From contig NZ_PZJO01000001.1 of NCBI RefSeq assembly GCF_003206575.1, forward strand, positions 150,720 to 214,719: a stretch of DNA of 64,000 nucleotides, in the 5' to 3' direction. Positions within the stretch are counted from its first letter, which is position 1. Each line of letters starts with the position of its first letter. Positions 50,461 to 62,886 of the stretch are shown in pieces. A program made the translations under genes and the position numbers. The stretch is from Salinicola endophyticus. Lineage in GTDB: Bacteria > Pseudomonadota > Gammaproteobacteria > Pseudomonadales > Halomonadaceae. The notes below the pieces were generated by a model. It did not search any database. It was not told where the DNA came from and was given only the letters and a program-made list of their open reading frames with translations.

Positions 50461-50490
50461 TTTCGGTCAGCGACGTTTTCGGTCAGCAAC
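50459..50490. repeat. 16-bp tandem pair beside the rpmE terminator
   Basis: GTTTTCGGTCAGCGAC (50459-50474) and GTTTTCGGTCAGCAAC (50475-50490), 15/16 identical, in the rpmE 3' untranslated region; the first copy overlaps the hairpin by two bases. Confidence 0.85.
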
Positions 50491-50523
50491 CGGGCCGAGC
50501 GCGAACGCCCGGCGGGACGTCGT

Positions 50524-50739
50524 TCAGCCGCGACGTACGGCAGCACCGAAGCGCTTGTTGAAGCGCTCGACGCGACCACCGGTGGTCGCCTGCTTCTGCT
50601 TGCCGGTGTAGAACGGGTGGCACTGGGAGCAGACGTCGATATGGAAATCTTCGCTCGCCGTGGTACCGACGCTGTGGGTCGCACCGCAGGAACAAGTCGC
50701 GGTGACCTTCTTGTATTCGGGGTGAATAGCCTGTTTCAT
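50524..50739 (-). CDS. rpmE: 50S ribosomal protein L31 (bL31, zinc-binding form)
   Basis: A 71-residue ribosomal protein bridging the subunits. The start [19 protein letters not shown] is canonical and the four zinc ligands Cys16, Cys18, Cys37 and Cys40 ([14 protein letters not shown]) are present, so this is the C+ type rather than the zinc-free paralogue RpmE2. Chosen start is ATG 50739; the ten extra in-frame residues upstream are not family sequence. Divergent from priA. Confidence 0.97.
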   Translation of the reverse strand: MKQAIHPEYKKVTATCSCGATHSVGTTASEDFHIDVCSQCHPFYTGKQKQATTGGRVERFNKRFGAAVRRG

Positions 50740-50949
50740 CGTGAAGCCTCGCTGGCAGTGTACCGCCACCTGATCGTTTGCCAGGCACCGTACACGGATA
50801 GGGATTAGCGGTTGACTCCCGCGCGACCGGAACGCCTGGAATCCCGAAGTTTCGCGGCACCGGACTTGCCCGGCGGCGCCACCTCGGATAAAAGACGCAC
50901 CCTACGTCGGAAGGCGCAGCATTCTAGCACTGTTCTGGATGGAGGCCAA

Positions 50950-53199
<2,250 letters not shown>

Positions 53200-53217
53200 G
53201 GGCGGACCGCGCCAGGG

Positions 53218-53246
53218 TTTAAAGCCTGTGCGCAATCATCGATAAT
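53218..53246 (+). promoter_or_regulatory. Candidate promoter of argS
   Basis: TTTAAA (53218-53223) and GATAAT (53241-53246) with a 17-bp spacer, about 175 bp before the argS start. Confidence 0.45.
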
Positions 53247-53427
53247 GGCGGCCCTTTTTCCGCGTCGCGACGGCCAGGGAAACACGGCATGAATGCCTGC
53301 GCGAGCGAACCGCTCGCCGATTCATTCAGCGCTTCCCCAACGTCGCGGTGTATTCCGCAGCCGAATTCCCGCGCCAGCCCGGGTGACGATGCCCCGGGCG
53401 ACAGGCCCCACGACTACGAAGCAGGCC

Positions 53428-55113
53428 ATGAAAGAGACGATTATCCAACTGCTCGACGACGCCGTCGCGACACTCAAACAGCGCGGCGAGCTGCCGGCCG
53501 ACGCCAATCCGGCGATCAAGGTCGACCCGGCCCGTGACAAGGCCCACGGTGACTACGCCACCAACCTCGCGCTGGTGCTGGCCAAGCCGGCCGGCCTCAA
53601 GCCGCGCGAGCTGGCCGACAAGCTGGTCGCGGCGCTGCCGGCGAGCGACGCCGTGCGTCAGGTGGAGATCGCCGGGCCCGGATTCATCAACTTCTTCGCC
53701 GCCACCGACGCCATCGCCGGTGTGGTCAGTGCCATCCTCGACGCCGGCGACACCTTCGGTCGCAGCCTCAAGGGTGCCGGCGAGAAGGTGCAGGTGGAGT
53801 TCGTCTCGGCCAACCCCACCGGCCCGCTGCACGTCGGCCACGGCCGCGGTGCGGCGATCGGCGACTGCTTGAGCCGCCTGCTCGAGGCCACCGGTTTTGA
53901 TGTCACCTCGGAGTTCTACTACAACGACGCCGGGGCTCAGATCGACAACCTGATGCGCTCGGTCAAGGCGCGCGTCCACGGGTTCACCCCGGAGGATGCC
54001 GAGTGGCCGGAGGACGGCTACCGCGGTGACTATATCGCCGACGTCGCCACGGCCTACCTGGCCGGCGAGACGGTGACCGCCGACGACCGCGAGGTGACCG
54101 CTGCCGCCGACCCCGAGGACGAGGCGGCGATCCGCGCCTTTGCCGTGGCCTACCTGCGCCGCGAGCAGGATCTCGACCTCAAGGCGTTCGAGGTCGAGTT
54201 CGACGTCTACTTCCTCGAGTCCTCGCTCTACGCCGAGGGTCGCGTGGAGGAGACGGTCGAACAACTGATCGCCAACGGCCACACCTACGAGGCCGACGGC
54301 GCCCTGTGGCTGCGCACCACCGCTTTCGGTGACGACAAGGACCGGGTGATGCGCAAGTCCGACGGCAGCTACACCTACTTCGTGCCCGACGTCGCCTACC
54401 ACCACAACAAGTGGCAGCGCGGCTTCACCCGGGTGATCGACGAACAGGGCGCCGATCACCACTCCACGGTGACCCGGGTGCGCGCCGGGCTACAGGCGCT
54501 CGAGGTCGGCATCCCCCAGGGCTGGCCCGACTACGTGCTGCACCAGATGGTGCTGGTGACGCGCTCCGGGGTCGAGGTCAAGCTCTCCAAGCGTGCCGGC
54601 AGCTATGTCACCCTGCGCGACCTGATCGACGAGGTCGGCCGTGATGCCACGCGCTATTTCCTCGCCGCACGCCGCGCCGATTCGCAGCTCACCTTCGATA
54701 TCGACCTGGCCCGTTCGCAGACCAACGACAACCCGGTCTACTACATCCAGTATGCCCACGCCCGGGTGTGCAGCGTGGTGCGCAAGGCCGAGCGTGACGG
54801 CCAGGCGTTCGACCACGCCACGGCCATGGCCAACCTGGAGCGCCTCGACGCCGAGCAGGAGAAGGCGCTGATGAACCGCCTGGCACGCTACCCCGATACC
54901 GTGGAGCGCGCTGCCGAGGCCCGTGAGCCGCACCAGATCGCCCAGTATCTGATCGATCTGGCGAGCGATTTCCACACCTGCTACAACGCCCAGAAAGTCA
55001 TGGTCGACGATGCCGGACTGCGCAACGCCCGTCTGGCTCTGGGTCTGGCCGCGCGCCAGGTGATCAGCAATGGATTGGCGCTGCTCGGTGTCAGCGCTCC
55101 CGAGGAGATGTAG
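53428..55113 (+). CDS. argS: Arginine--tRNA ligase
   Basis: A 561-residue class I synthetase charging tRNA-Arg. The additional N-terminal domain ([16 protein letters not shown]) that recognises the D-loop is present, then the HIGH-like motif in [19 protein letters not shown], the KMSK-region equivalent ([15 protein letters not shown]) and the anticodon-binding helical domain at the C terminus ([23 protein letters not shown]). The ATG at 53428 is chosen over the upstream frame start at 53293 because the family N terminus begins there. Followed four bases later by the SPOR gene. Confidence 0.96.
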   Translation: MKETIIQLLDDAVATLKQRGELPADANPAIKVDPARDKAHGDYATNLALVLAKPAGLKPRELADKLVAALPASDAVRQVEIAGPGFINFFAATDAIAGVVSAILDAGDTFGRSLKGAGEKVQVEFVSANPTGPLHVGHGRGAAIGDCLSRLLEATGFDVTSEFYYNDAGAQIDNLMRSVKARVHGFTPEDAEWPEDGYRGDYIADVATAYLAGETVTADDREVTAAADPEDEAAIRAFAVAYLRREQDLDLKAFEVEFDVYFLESSLYAEGRVEETVEQLIANGHTYEADGALWLRTTAFGDDKDRVMRKSDGSYTYFVPDVAYHHNKWQRGFTRVIDEQGADHHSTVTRVRAGLQALEVGIPQGWPDYVLHQMVLVTRSGVEVKLSKRAGSYVTLRDLIDEVGRDATRYFLAARRADSQLTFDIDLARSQTNDNPVYYIQYAHARVCSVVRKAERDGQAFDHATAMANLERLDAEQEKALMNRLARYPDTVERAAEAREPHQIAQYLIDLASDFHTCYNAQKVMVDDAGLRNARLALGLAARQVISNGLALLGVSAPEEM

Positions 55114-55116
55114 AGG

Positions 55117-55800
55117 ATGGCCAGACGCCCCGCGCAGAACTCACGTGCCGCGCCCAAGGGCGCGACCACCCGCGCCCGCGCGCGCAACGCCGGCAAAAGC
55201 CAGGGGGTCGGCGGTATCCCCGGCTGGCTGTGGGCGATCGCCGGTCTGATCGGCGGTTTCGCGCTGTCGCAGTATCTCGACCACAGCTCGCCGGAACCGG
55301 TGGCCGCAGTGGTGCCCAAGCCGGCCAGCCAGTCGAGCAGCAGCGCGGCCAACAGCGGCGCCAGCAGCAGCGAGGGCGGCAAGGCGGGTACCAGCAGCGC
55401 CCAGCCGGCCACGCCGACCTTCGAGTTCTACACGCTGCTGCCGGAAACCGAGGTGATCGCGCCGAACAGCAGCAGTGGCAGCTCCCCCGAGGTCACCGCC
55501 AAGGCCAGCCAGGAGGCGGCCGCCGACGACGCCGCCAACCAGACCAAGCAGCCCGCCGCGACCGGCAGCTACATGCTGCAGGCAGCGTCGTTTCGCGATA
55601 TCGCCGACGCCGAACGGCTCGCCAACCGGCTCAAGGATTTCGGCCTGCTGGCCAAGATCACCGACGTGCGCGCCAACGGCAACCAGATCTGGCACCGGGT
55701 CCAGGTCGGCCCCTATCGCGACACCCGTGAGCTCAATCGGGCCCAGGATCTGATGGTGACTCAGGGTATCGAGCCGCTGATGATCCGGCTGCAGAACTAA
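55117..55800 (+). CDS. SPOR-domain membrane protein
   Basis: A 227-residue inner-membrane protein: basic cytoplasmic N terminus (GATTRARARNAGKS), one helix (PGWLWAIAGLIGGFALSQYL), a Ser/Ala/Gly-rich periplasmic linker with TFEFYTLLPETEVI (the short motif typical of FtsN-like/DedD-type SPOR proteins), and a C-terminal SPOR domain (YMLQAASFRDIADAERLANRL, VQVGPYRDTRELNRAQDL) that binds denuded septal glycans. It sits between argS and hslV, as in pseudomonads. Role in division is probable, but it is not FtsN by position alone. A long palindromic element starts at its stop codon. Confidence 0.9.
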   Translation: MARRPAQNSRAAPKGATTRARARNAGKSQGVGGIPGWLWAIAGLIGGFALSQYLDHSSPEPVAAVVPKPASQSSSSAANSGASSSEGGKAGTSSAQPATPTFEFYTLLPETEVIAPNSSSGSSPEVTAKASQEAAADDAANQTKQPAATGSYMLQAASFRDIADAERLANRLKDFGLLAKITDVRANGNQIWHRVQVGPYRDTRELNRAQDLMVTQGIEPLMIRLQN

Positions 55801-55942
55801 GAGGGTGTTTACAAACTGCCTGCGCTCGCCAATACGGCGTTAAAATCGGCCTCAAAATGCTCATTTACCCCGTGTAAACTCCGCTTTTTCGATCGATTTT
55901 GCCTTGTCTTGCCTTCGCTCGCCGAATTTGTAAACACCCTCT
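55800..55942. repeat. Palindromic intergenic element, copy A
   Basis: A 143-bp element with perfect 16-bp terminal inverted repeats AGAGGGTGTTTACAAA (55800-55815, its first base the last base of the SPOR TAA stop) and TTTGTAAACACCCTCT (55927-55942). Core stem AAAATCG (55842-55848) pairs with CGATTTT (55894-55900), and TTTAC (55864-55868) with GTAAA (55874-55878) around a five-base loop. The core is homologous to copy B at 23527-23648, and an internal AACTGCCTGCGCTCGCC is shared with 29331-29347. A terminator, mRNA stabiliser or miniature mobile element are all possible. Confidence 0.85.
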
Positions 55943-56288
55943 AAGCACTGCCTGAAAAACAGTAAGCTCGCCTGCCCGGATCGGTCACTCACACCGATCC
56001 GGGGTGGCGGGCTCGCTTTCGCCCACCCTTCACTGCGTTGCCCCGCGTTTCCTGCATAGCCGCGTGTTCCCTGCACTGCCTCGATCGACTGCCTGTAGCC
56101 TTCGATGGCCCGCTTCGCTTGATTTCCGCCCGCACCGCCCACACCTCTGCCAGCACGGCGCATCGCGATATTGCGATGCCGCGCGTCTTTTTCGGCGCCG
56201 TCGGGTGGTTGCCGGCCGCCCGGCCCCCAGCGGTCGCGGCGGATCGTTTCAGATCGGCTCCCGACGGCGCGCCACAAGGAGTAGCTTG
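55943..56288. other. hslV upstream region
   Basis: 346 bp without a convincing gene. A perfect 11-bp inverted repeat CCCGGATCGGT (55975-55985) and ACCGATCCGGG (55993-56003) with a seven-base loop follows the palindromic element. AAGGAG before hslV is a strong ribosome binding site. No sigma32-type promoter was clearly recognised. Confidence 0.55.
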
Positions 56289-56807
56289 ATGACCACAATC
56301 GTATCCGTGCGCCGTGGCGACCAGGTCGCGCTGGCGGGAGATGGCCAGGTATCGCTGGGCAACACGGTGATGAAAGGCAACGCCAGCAAGGTCCGCCGGC
56401 TCTATCGTGGCCAGGTGCTGGCCGGTTTCGCCGGCGGCACCGCCGACGCCTTCACCCTGTTCGAGCGCTTCGAGGCCCAGCTCGAGAAGTACCAGGGCCA
56501 CCTGACCAAGGCGGCGGTGGAGCTGGCCAAGGAGTGGCGTACCGACCGCGCCCTGCGCCGCCTCGAGGCGATGCTGGCGGTGGCCGACAAGAGCGCTTCA
56601 CTGATCATCACCGGCAACGGCGACGTGGTCGAGCCGGAGCGCGGCATCATCGCCATCGGCTCCGGCGGGCACTTCGCCCAGGCCTCGGCCCGCGCGCTGC
56701 TCGAGAATACCGAGCTCAGCGCCCGCGACATCACCGAGAAGTCGCTCAACATCGCCGCCGACATCTGCGTCTTCACCAATCACCAGATCACGCTCGAAGA
56801 GCTGTGA
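56289..56807 (+). CDS. hslV: ATP-dependent protease subunit HslV
   Basis: A 172-residue proteasome-like peptidase. Met removal exposes the catalytic Thr2 in [24 protein letters not shown]; the rest ([53 protein letters not shown]) is canonical. It forms a dodecamer capped by HslU. AAGGAG lies seven bases before the start. The stop codon overlaps the first possible hslU start (TGATG). Confidence 0.97.
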   Translation: MTTIVSVRRGDQVALAGDGQVSLGNTVMKGNASKVRRLYRGQVLAGFAGGTADAFTLFERFEAQLEKYQGHLTKAAVELAKEWRTDRALRRLEAMLAVADKSASLIITGNGDVVEPERGIIAIGSGGHFAQASARALLENTELSARDITEKSLNIAADICVFTNHQITLEEL

Positions 56808-58204
56808 TGAGAGCGAATGCCATGACCCAGGATACTTCCAACGCCCAGGCCGCCCTGCCGGCGCCGACCCATACGCAGTCGGCCATGACCCCGCGTGAGA
56901 TCGTCCATTCGCTGGACCAGTACATCATCGGCCAGCACGACGCCAAGCGCGCGGTGGCGATCGCCCTGCGCAACCGCTGGCGCCGTATGCATCTGGACGA
57001 AGACATGCGCGGCGAGATCGTGCCCAAGAACATTCTGATGATCGGCCCCACCGGGGTGGGCAAGACCGAGATCGCGCGGCGTCTGGCCAAGCTCTCCGGC
57101 GCGCCCTTCCTCAAGGTCGAGGCGACCAAGTTCACCGAGGTCGGCTATGTCGGCCGCGACGTCGAGTCGATCGTGCGCGATCTGATGGAGATGTCGATCA
57201 AGATGGTGCGCGAGCAGGCCAAGACCGAGGTGCGCAACAAGGCCGAGGACGCCGCCGAGGAGCGCATTCTCGACGCCCTGCTGCCGCGCCCCCGGGGCAG
57301 CGAGTACGACAGCGGCCGCGACGACTCCGGCACGCGTCAGGTATTCCGCAAGAAACTGCGCGAAGGCCAGCTCGACGACAAGGAGATCGATATCGAGGTC
57401 ACCCCGGCGAGCCAGGGCATCGATATCATGACCCCGCCGGGCATGGAGGAGATGACCAACCAGCTGCAGAGCCTGTTCGCCAACATGGGCAAGCAGAAGA
57501 CCGAGAGCCGTCGGGTCACGGTCAAGGAGGCGTGGAAGCTGTTGCAGGACGAGGAAGCCGCCAAGCTGGTCAACGAGGAGGAGATCAAGCAGCGCGCGCT
57601 GGAAGCGGTGGAGCAGAACGGCATCGTATTCCTCGACGAGATCGACAAGGTCGCCAAGCGCGGCGAGTCCGGCGGCAGCGGCGGCGACGTCTCCCGCGAG
57701 GGCGTGCAGCGCGACCTGCTGCCGCTGATCGAGGGCTCCACCGTCTCCACCAAGCACGGCATGGTGCGCACCGATCATATCCTGTTCATCGCCTCCGGCG
57801 CCTTCCACCTCTCCAAGCCCTCGGATCTGATCCCCGAGCTGCAGGGGCGCCTGCCGATCCGGGTCGAGCTCACCGCCCTGACCCCGGATGACTTCAAGCG
57901 CATCCTGACCGAGCCCTCGGCGGCGCTGACCAAGCAGTATCAGGCGCTGCTCGGCACCGAAGGGCTGGAGGTGCAGTTCACCGAAGACGGCATCGCCCGG
58001 ATCGCCGAGATCGCCTGGCAGGTCAACGACGGCACCGAGAACATCGGCGCACGCCGCCTGCACACAGTGATGGAGCGGCTGCTCGAGGAGGCCTCCTATC
58101 AGGGCGGCGACTTCGACAGCCCCTTGGTGGTGGATGGCGCCTACGTCGACGCACAGCTCGGCGAGCTGGCGGTGGACGAAGATCTGTCGCGCTATATTCT
58201 GTAA
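56807..58204 (+). CDS. hslU: ATP-dependent protease ATPase subunit HslU
   Basis: An AAA+ unfoldase feeding substrates to HslV. Canonical sequence begins at [28 protein letters not shown] (in two pieces), Walker [15 protein letters not shown], the pore loop [12 protein letters not shown], the I domain, Walker [14 protein letters not shown], and the C-terminal LSRYIL tail that docks into HslV. Three starts are possible: ATG 56807 (overlaps the hslV stop and has GAAGAG upstream), ATG 56822 and ATG 56885 (closest to the E. coli start). The first is listed because of coupling, giving 465 residues with an unconserved N-terminal extension of about 26. Confidence 0.94.
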   Translation: MRANAMTQDTSNAQAALPAPTHTQSAMTPREIVHSLDQYIIGQHDAKRAVAIALRNRWRRMHLDEDMRGEIVPKNILMIGPTGVGKTEIARRLAKLSGAPFLKVEATKFTEVGYVGRDVESIVRDLMEMSIKMVREQAKTEVRNKAEDAAEERILDALLPRPRGSEYDSGRDDSGTRQVFRKKLREGQLDDKEIDIEVTPASQGIDIMTPPGMEEMTNQLQSLFANMGKQKTESRRVTVKEAWKLLQDEEAAKLVNEEEIKQRALEAVEQNGIVFLDEIDKVAKRGESGGSGGDVSREGVQRDLLPLIEGSTVSTKHGMVRTDHILFIASGAFHLSKPSDLIPELQGRLPIRVELTALTPDDFKRILTEPSAALTKQYQALLGTEGLEVQFTEDGIARIAEIAWQVNDGTENIGARRLHTVMERLLEEASYQGGDFDSPLVVDGAYVDAQLGELAVDEDLSRYIL

Positions 58205-58213
58205 CCTCAAGCA

Positions 58214-58242
58214 CCGCAGGCATGCCAATCGCGTGCCTGCGG
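58214..58242 (+). terminator. Hairpin after hslU
   Basis: Perfect 9-bp inverted repeat CCGCAGGCA (58214-58222) and TGCCTGCGG (58234-58242), ten bases after the hslU stop. No U-run follows. Confidence 0.5.
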
Positions 58243-58393
58243 CCATATCGCCACGGCGGCCTCGACGCCCGCAGGACTCGACACACCGAGGTCTTACTCA
58301 TGGCCTGCAGGGGTCTCGGGGCCTGCGGGCGTCTTGCGTCGCCGCTCTCGTTGGCTTCACATGGGCGCCTGCACCGCACCAGGAGATTTCGCC

Positions 58394-58777
58394 ATGTCCG
58401 CCCCAGTCCCTACCCGCGTGCACTACCACAAGCGCGACCGCGAACTCGAACTCGGCTATGCCGACGGCACCCACTACCGCCTGGCGATCGAGCTGCTGAG
58501 GGTCTACTCGCCCTCGGCCGAGGTCCAGGGGCACCACCCCAGCGAAGCGGTGCTGCAGACCGGCAAGCGCCACGTCGGACTGCTCGACGTCACCCAGGCC
58601 GGGCGCTATGCGCTCAAGCTGCACTTCGACGATGGCCACGACAGCGGCCTCTACACCTGGGACTACCTCCATGCGTTGGCGACCGAGCAGGAGGCGCGCT
58701 GGGCCGACTATCTGGCGAGGCTGGCGCGTGCCGGGGCCTCGCGGGAGCCGAGCACGATCCAGATCCATCAGGTGTGA
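58394..58777 (+). CDS. DUF971 family protein
   Basis: A 127-residue protein of the DUF971 family (also found as the N-terminal domain of gamma-butyrobetaine hydroxylase). Family segments are RELELGYADGTHYRLAIELLRVYSPSAEVQGH (in pieces), VGLLDVTQAGRYALKLHFDDGHDSGLYTWDYL and TEQEARWADYLARL. It probably binds a metal or an iron-sulfur partner, but its function is not established. The ATG at 58394 has AGGAGA eight bases upstream. In relatives it lies directly between hslU and ubiE; here a metallophosphoesterase gene intervenes. Confidence 0.9.
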   Translation: MSAPVPTRVHYHKRDRELELGYADGTHYRLAIELLRVYSPSAEVQGHHPSEAVLQTGKRHVGLLDVTQAGRYALKLHFDDGHDSGLYTWDYLHALATEQEARWADYLARLARAGASREPSTIQIHQV

Positions 58778-59114
58778 TGGCGCAGGAGACGCCGAGTCAG
58801 TGTCAGCGCGGACTCGGCGTTCGCCGCGAATCGCCGCGTGACGCGACGCTTGCACGCTAGCCCGGCCGGTGCTCACCAGACTCCATCTCATGTGCCCTCT
58901 TGCGTGCGTCGGCAGCCTGTCCACCGAGCGCCCTTGTACCCCTTTTCGCTCATTGATCGACTCCGTAGCGCCGGGATCGAACCCGACAGTACAACCGAAT
59001 TTGTAACAGTATGTTAAAGGATCAGACATTCTCCTCGCCGACAATGCCGCTTCAGCGTCGGGCTCGGATGATGCTCGAGCCCGCTCGACCTCGTCCCGAC
59101 AGGAGAACCCAGCA
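58778..59114. other. Region upstream of the metallophosphoesterase gene
   Basis: 337 bp without a gene. It becomes AT-richer near 58985-59035 (CGAATTTGTAACAGTATG...), a likely promoter area. TTGTAACAGTA followed by TGTTAAAGG is only vaguely like a Pho box and I do not call one. Confidence 0.5.
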
Positions 59115-61088
59115 ATGGACAGGAGAGATTGTCACCCCTTTCACTGGCACTGGCTGATCACGCTGTCCTGGCTGATCATGTCGCTGTTGGTTACCGGTTG
59201 CAGCAGCAGCGATGACAACGAGACCGCCAGCGACGACACTTCTCGATCATCGATGAACACGTCCGAGCCACCCAAATCCGGCGTTTCGGAGAGCCGAAAC
59301 GCTTTTACCCTCGCCGTCCTGCCGGACACCCAGAAATATGCGGAGAACTCGCCCGAGCGATACATGGCGCAGACACGCTGGATCGCCGATCACTACGCCG
59401 AGGAGAAGATCGCCTTCACAGTGCACTTGGGCGATGTGGTGGAGAACACCAGGTTCAACTGTGACGACCCTGCGGCCTGGACCCAGGAGTGGGAGCGCGC
59501 ACGGGAAGCGATGGCCCTGCTAGAGGCCAACCCCGCAACGCCCTACAGCATTCTGGCCGGTAATCACGACGTGTGCGACCCACGACAGTGGGAGTCCGAT
59601 CGCGACTTCTCTCGGGAGCCTTTCCTGCAGAACTTCTCGCCCCAGCGGCAAGCCGCCAACTTCGCTACCTACCAGGGGCAGGCGCAACTCGACAATGGCA
59701 CACCGGCGCCTTGGGGCGGCTTCGACAGCTACCATATCTTTACCGTCAACGACTTCTGGGAAGACGGCTCTCCCCAGTCTTTCATCGTACTGGCGCTCGA
59801 CTGGCGCCCCTCGGAGACCACCCTGCGGTGGGCGAGTCGCGTGCTCAAGGAGCATCCCGATCTACCCGCCATCTTGACCACCCACCAGTTGATGAATATC
59901 GGTGAAGACGGTGAGAGCGCGATCTTCAGCGAGGTCGGCCCCTATTTCTGGGACAACCTGGTAAGAGACAACGATCAGATTTTTCTCACCATCAATGGTC
60001 ACCATCATGGCGAGGCCACGCTGGAAGCGCGCAACGCCTACGGACGCAAGGTGGTCATGGAGGTGGTCGACTACCAGTCAGGCTACTGGGGCGGCAACGG
60101 CATGCTGCAATTGATCACGTTCGACCCTGAGGGCCAGGCGCTACATTTTCGTTCCTTCTCTCCCTGGGTAGCGCAGATCCCCGAGGCCGAGCGCTCTTCG
60201 GTAGATGAGCTCGAACGCTGGAAATACAGCATCGATATGGATTTCCGCGAACGTTTTGCCAACTTCAACCAGAACAGTCTGGTGGAAAACGCACCCGGCA
60301 ACGTCGAAGGCACGCTGGCGCACTGGATTTTCGATGACCGATATCGCATCACCTCGCCAGGCAGTGGCGCAGGTTTCATCGATGTGTCCGGCAACGGCAA
60401 TTCTCTGAGTACCGCTACACTCGGCGACCCCGAAGCATCGCTTTTCGAGGTGCGAGATATCGATCCCCCTTATGGCTATGCCAAGGGCACCGCGACCTTC
60501 CGTGGCGACAACAGCAAAGGCGGTTTCTATCTCGAGACCACGGCACCCGGCCTGGCCTTCGAAAAGAGTGCTGCCGGCAAACAGGGTTACCTGCCGCAGT
60601 ACACCATCGAGGCGGTGTTGCGGCTGCCAGCAGACTGGACACCCGGTGAGAACGCCTGGTCGGGTGTGCTGACACACCAACCTTCGGCCACCCAAGTCTG
60701 CCAGCTGCATCAGCTATCTTGCGCCAGCGGCGACCCCTCACTGGGCCTGGCCATCTCCAGCCTGAGAGAACTGCAGTGGCTCAGCGTGCCGCAAAACGGC
60801 AACACGCGGAGCAACTGGTCCTGGGAGATCGATCGCGACCGCTGGTATCACGTGGCCGTGGTCAACGACGGGAAGCGCACGCAGATGTATGTCAACGGCG
60901 CGCTGGTGATGCGTACGGGTTACGAGCAATCCGGCTTGCTGGTTCAGCCCGGCAGCGAGTGGCTAGTCGGTGCCAGCTCCTGGGAGGGCAAGCCGGACAC
61001 CCCCTTCGCCGGCGATATCGCCGAGATTCGCATCAATAACCGCCCACTGGACAGCTCGGAGTGGCTCTACAGGCCTCAGGGCTTGTAA
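59115..61088 (+). CDS. Lipoprotein metallophosphoesterase with C-terminal LamG-like domain
   Basis: A 657-residue exported protein. Signal peptide with lipobox LLVTGC places the lipidated Cys at residue 29, followed by a Ser/Asp/Thr linker. The calcineurin-like domain has the full metal-site set: Asp71 in LAVLPDTQKY, GDVVEN (from Asp107), GNHD (149-152), His257 in TTHQLM and GHHH (295-298). The C-terminal third (about 430-657) reads as a concanavalin/LamG jelly roll (GDNSKGGFYLET, WYHVAVVNDGKRTQMYVNG, WLVGASSW, GDIAEIRINNRPLDSSEW). It is probably a surface phosphodiesterase or nuclease-type enzyme binding a polymer. Codon use is visibly less GC-biased than its neighbours, and it interrupts the DUF971-ubiE order, so transfer is likely. 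Substrate unknown. Confidence 0.85.
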   Translation: MDRRDCHPFHWHWLITLSWLIMSLLVTGCSSSDDNETASDDTSRSSMNTSEPPKSGVSESRNAFTLAVLPDTQKYAENSPERYMAQTRWIADHYAEEKIAFTVHLGDVVENTRFNCDDPAAWTQEWERAREAMALLEANPATPYSILAGNHDVCDPRQWESDRDFSREPFLQNFSPQRQAANFATYQGQAQLDNGTPAPWGGFDSYHIFTVNDFWEDGSPQSFIVLALDWRPSETTLRWASRVLKEHPDLPAILTTHQLMNIGEDGESAIFSEVGPYFWDNLVRDNDQIFLTINGHHHGEATLEARNAYGRKVVMEVVDYQSGYWGGNGMLQLITFDPEGQALHFRSFSPWVAQIPEAERSSVDELERWKYSIDMDFRERFANFNQNSLVENAPGNVEGTLAHWIFDDRYRITSPGSGAGFIDVSGNGNSLSTATLGDPEASLFEVRDIDPPYGYAKGTATFRGDNSKGGFYLETTAPGLAFEKSAAGKQGYLPQYTIEAVLRLPADWTPGENAWSGVLTHQPSATQVCQLHQLSCASGDPSLGLAISSLRELQWLSVPQNGNTRSNWSWEIDRDRWYHVAVVNDGKRTQMYVNGALVMRTGYEQSGLLVQPGSEWLVGASSWEGKPDTPFAGDIAEIRINNRPLDSSEWLYRPQGL

Positions 61089-61486
61089 GCAAAACCGGTT
61101 AGCAACCAGGCAGGGCAAAAGCCGAACCGGGCTGGTGTACCCGTTCACAGGGGCTCGAGGCGCCTGTAAATAGGTACGCCAGCTCTTCAGACGTTCCTAA
61201 CGTTGTCCAGTGAACCGGCTGTCAAGGCGGCATGGTCGGGCACACGCCAGCGATGGCGCTCCGGCCGTGCGCTCGTTTACGCTCCGGATGCGCCGGTATC
61301 AGACGCCCCCATGCCGATCGTCGGGAGCCCCCCCTCCACCAGACAGTGTGCAAAGACAAGGCCCAGGCCAGACGCTACAATGCACCATCGACAGAGTCAG
61401 CGAAGACTCGTCCCGCCTGCCCTCGCCGCGGCCGCCGTCGTTGGCGTTCGTGCGGCGATCTACAGCGTCTTTTCGGGGAGAAGCAC
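61089..61486. other. Region upstream of ubiE
   Basis: 398 bp without a recognisable gene. Small plus-strand frames here read out of phase into ubiE and have random-looking composition. GGGGAG immediately precedes the ubiE start. Confidence 0.55.
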
Positions 61487-62233
61487 ATGGACAAGCGCAC
61501 GACCGACTTCGGCTACGAGCAGGTCGCGGTCGAGGAGAAGGCCGCCCGGGTGGCGGACGTCTTCCACTCGGTGGCCGCGCGCTACGACGTGATGAACGAC
61601 CTGATGTCGTTCGGTATCCATCGGCTGTGGAAACATCTCACCCTGGAGCGCAGCGGCGTCCGCGCCGGCCACCGGGTGCTCGATATCGCCGGCGGCACCG
61701 GCGACCTGACGCGGCAGTTCGCCAAGCGTGTCGGCCCCAGCGGCCGGGTGGTGCTGGCCGATATCAACGCCTCGATGCTGCGGGTCGGGCGTGACAAGCT
61801 GATCGACGGCGGCGTCGGCGACAACGTCGAGTACGTGCAGGCCAACGCCGAGAGCCTGCCGTTCCCCGACAACAGCTTCCACTGCATCACCATCGCCTTC
61901 GGCCTGCGCAACGTCACCGACAAGGACGCGGCGCTGCGCTCGATGACCCGCGTGCTCAAGCCCGGCGGGCGTCTGCTGGTGCTGGAGTTCTCCAAACCGG
62001 CCAATGGTCTGCTCTCCAAGGCCTACGACCAGTACTCGTTCCGGGTGCTGCCGCAGGTCGGGCGGCTGGTCGCCAACGACGCCGACAGCTACCGCTACCT
62101 GGCGGAGTCGATCCGCATGCATCCGGATCAGGAGACGCTCAAGGGCATGATGCAGGCCGCCGGACTCGAACGGGTCGAGTACACCAACATGACCGGGGGC
62201 ATCGTTGCCCTGCACCGCGGCATCAAGCTCTGA
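61487..62233 (+). CDS. ubiE: Ubiquinone/menaquinone C-methyltransferase UbiE
   Basis: A 248-residue SAM-dependent methyltransferase acting on the C-methylation step of ubiquinone (and menaquinone) synthesis. It starts [19 protein letters not shown], has motif [19 protein letters not shown], then [27 protein letters not shown] (in pieces), and the C-terminal [20 protein letters not shown] lies six bases before the ATG; codons upstream in frame are not family sequence. First gene of ubiE-ubiJ-ubiB. Confidence 0.97.
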   Translation: MDKRTTDFGYEQVAVEEKAARVADVFHSVAARYDVMNDLMSFGIHRLWKHLTLERSGVRAGHRVLDIAGGTGDLTRQFAKRVGPSGRVVLADINASMLRVGRDKLIDGGVGDNVEYVQANAESLPFPDNSFHCITIAFGLRNVTDKDAALRSMTRVLKPGGRLLVLEFSKPANGLLSKAYDQYSFRVLPQVGRLVANDADSYRYLAESIRMHPDQETLKGMMQAAGLERVEYTNMTGGIVALHRGIKL

Positions 62234-62235
62234 GC

Positions 62236-62886
62236 ATGTCTGGCGTGGTCGATAACTTCACGCTGGTGGCCGCGGAGCGGGCCCTCGCACGCCTGCTGGC
62301 ACGGGATCCGGCGACGCCCGCCCGCCTGCGCGCCCTCGAAGGCCGCAGCCTGCGCCTGGTCAGCGCCACCCCGCCGCTGGCGCTGCGGGTCAGCTTCGCT
62401 GACGCCGGCATGCGTCTTTCCCGGGTCAGCGACTGGCAGCAGCACGACGATCTGGTGATCGGCGTCGACCGTCATGTACTCGAGCGCTGGGTCGCCGGCG
62501 ATTCGCTGGAGCGGCTGCTGTTCAATGGCGATCTCGACGTCAGCGGCGATACCGGCATGCTGGCCCCGCTGCAGGCGCTGCTGCTCGATCTCGATCTCGA
62601 CTGGGAGGGCGCCCTGGCCCAGACCCTCGGCGCCACCCCGGCCCATGGCCTGGCGCAGGCGCTCGGCTATCTGACCCGCCAGGCGCGCACCAGTGCCGGC
62701 GAGTGGCAACGCGACTGGCGCGAGTATCTGTTCGAGGAGGCGCGATTGGTGGCCGGGCAGGATCAGCTAGAGGTCGCCCGCGACGCCCTGAGCGCACTGC
62801 GCATGCGCGTCGACCGACTCTCGGCGCGGGTCACGCGGCTGCAGCGCGAACACACGGCCAGCGCCGCACAGGAGCCGCACCCATGA
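62236..62886 (+). CDS. ubiJ: Ubiquinone biosynthesis accessory factor UbiJ
   Basis: A 216-residue SCP2-domain lipid-binding protein that scaffolds the ubiquinone biosynthesis complex. The SCP2 fold covers about residues 20-125 ([40 protein letters not shown]), followed by helices with a C-terminal coiled coil ([20 protein letters not shown]). Sequence is poorly conserved in this family, but position between ubiE and ubiB is decisive. Overlaps ubiB by four bases. Confidence 0.93.
   Translation: MSGVVDNFTLVAAERALARLLARDPATPARLRALEGRSLRLVSATPPLALRVSFADAGMRLSRVSDWQQHDDLVIGVDRHVLERWVAGDSLERLLFNGDLDVSGDTGMLAPLQALLLDLDLDWEGALAQTLGATPAHGLAQALGYLTRQARTSAGEWQRDWREYLFEEARLVAGQDQLEVARDALSALRMRVDRLSARVTRLQREHTASAAQEPHP

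Larger units (their letters stand above)
49982..50523. other. Gap between maeB and rpmE
   Basis: Holds the maeB upstream region (AT-richer, 50060-50170), a long purine-only tract around 50222-50275, the rpmE terminator (50431-50460) and a 16-bp tandem pair (50459-50490). No gene is convincing; small frames here have biased, repetitive composition. Confidence 0.6.

Noticed and set aside
58990-59030. Possible Pho box upstream of the metallophosphoesterase gene
   Set aside because: The two TGT-like half sites are ten rather than eleven bases apart and match the consensus poorly.
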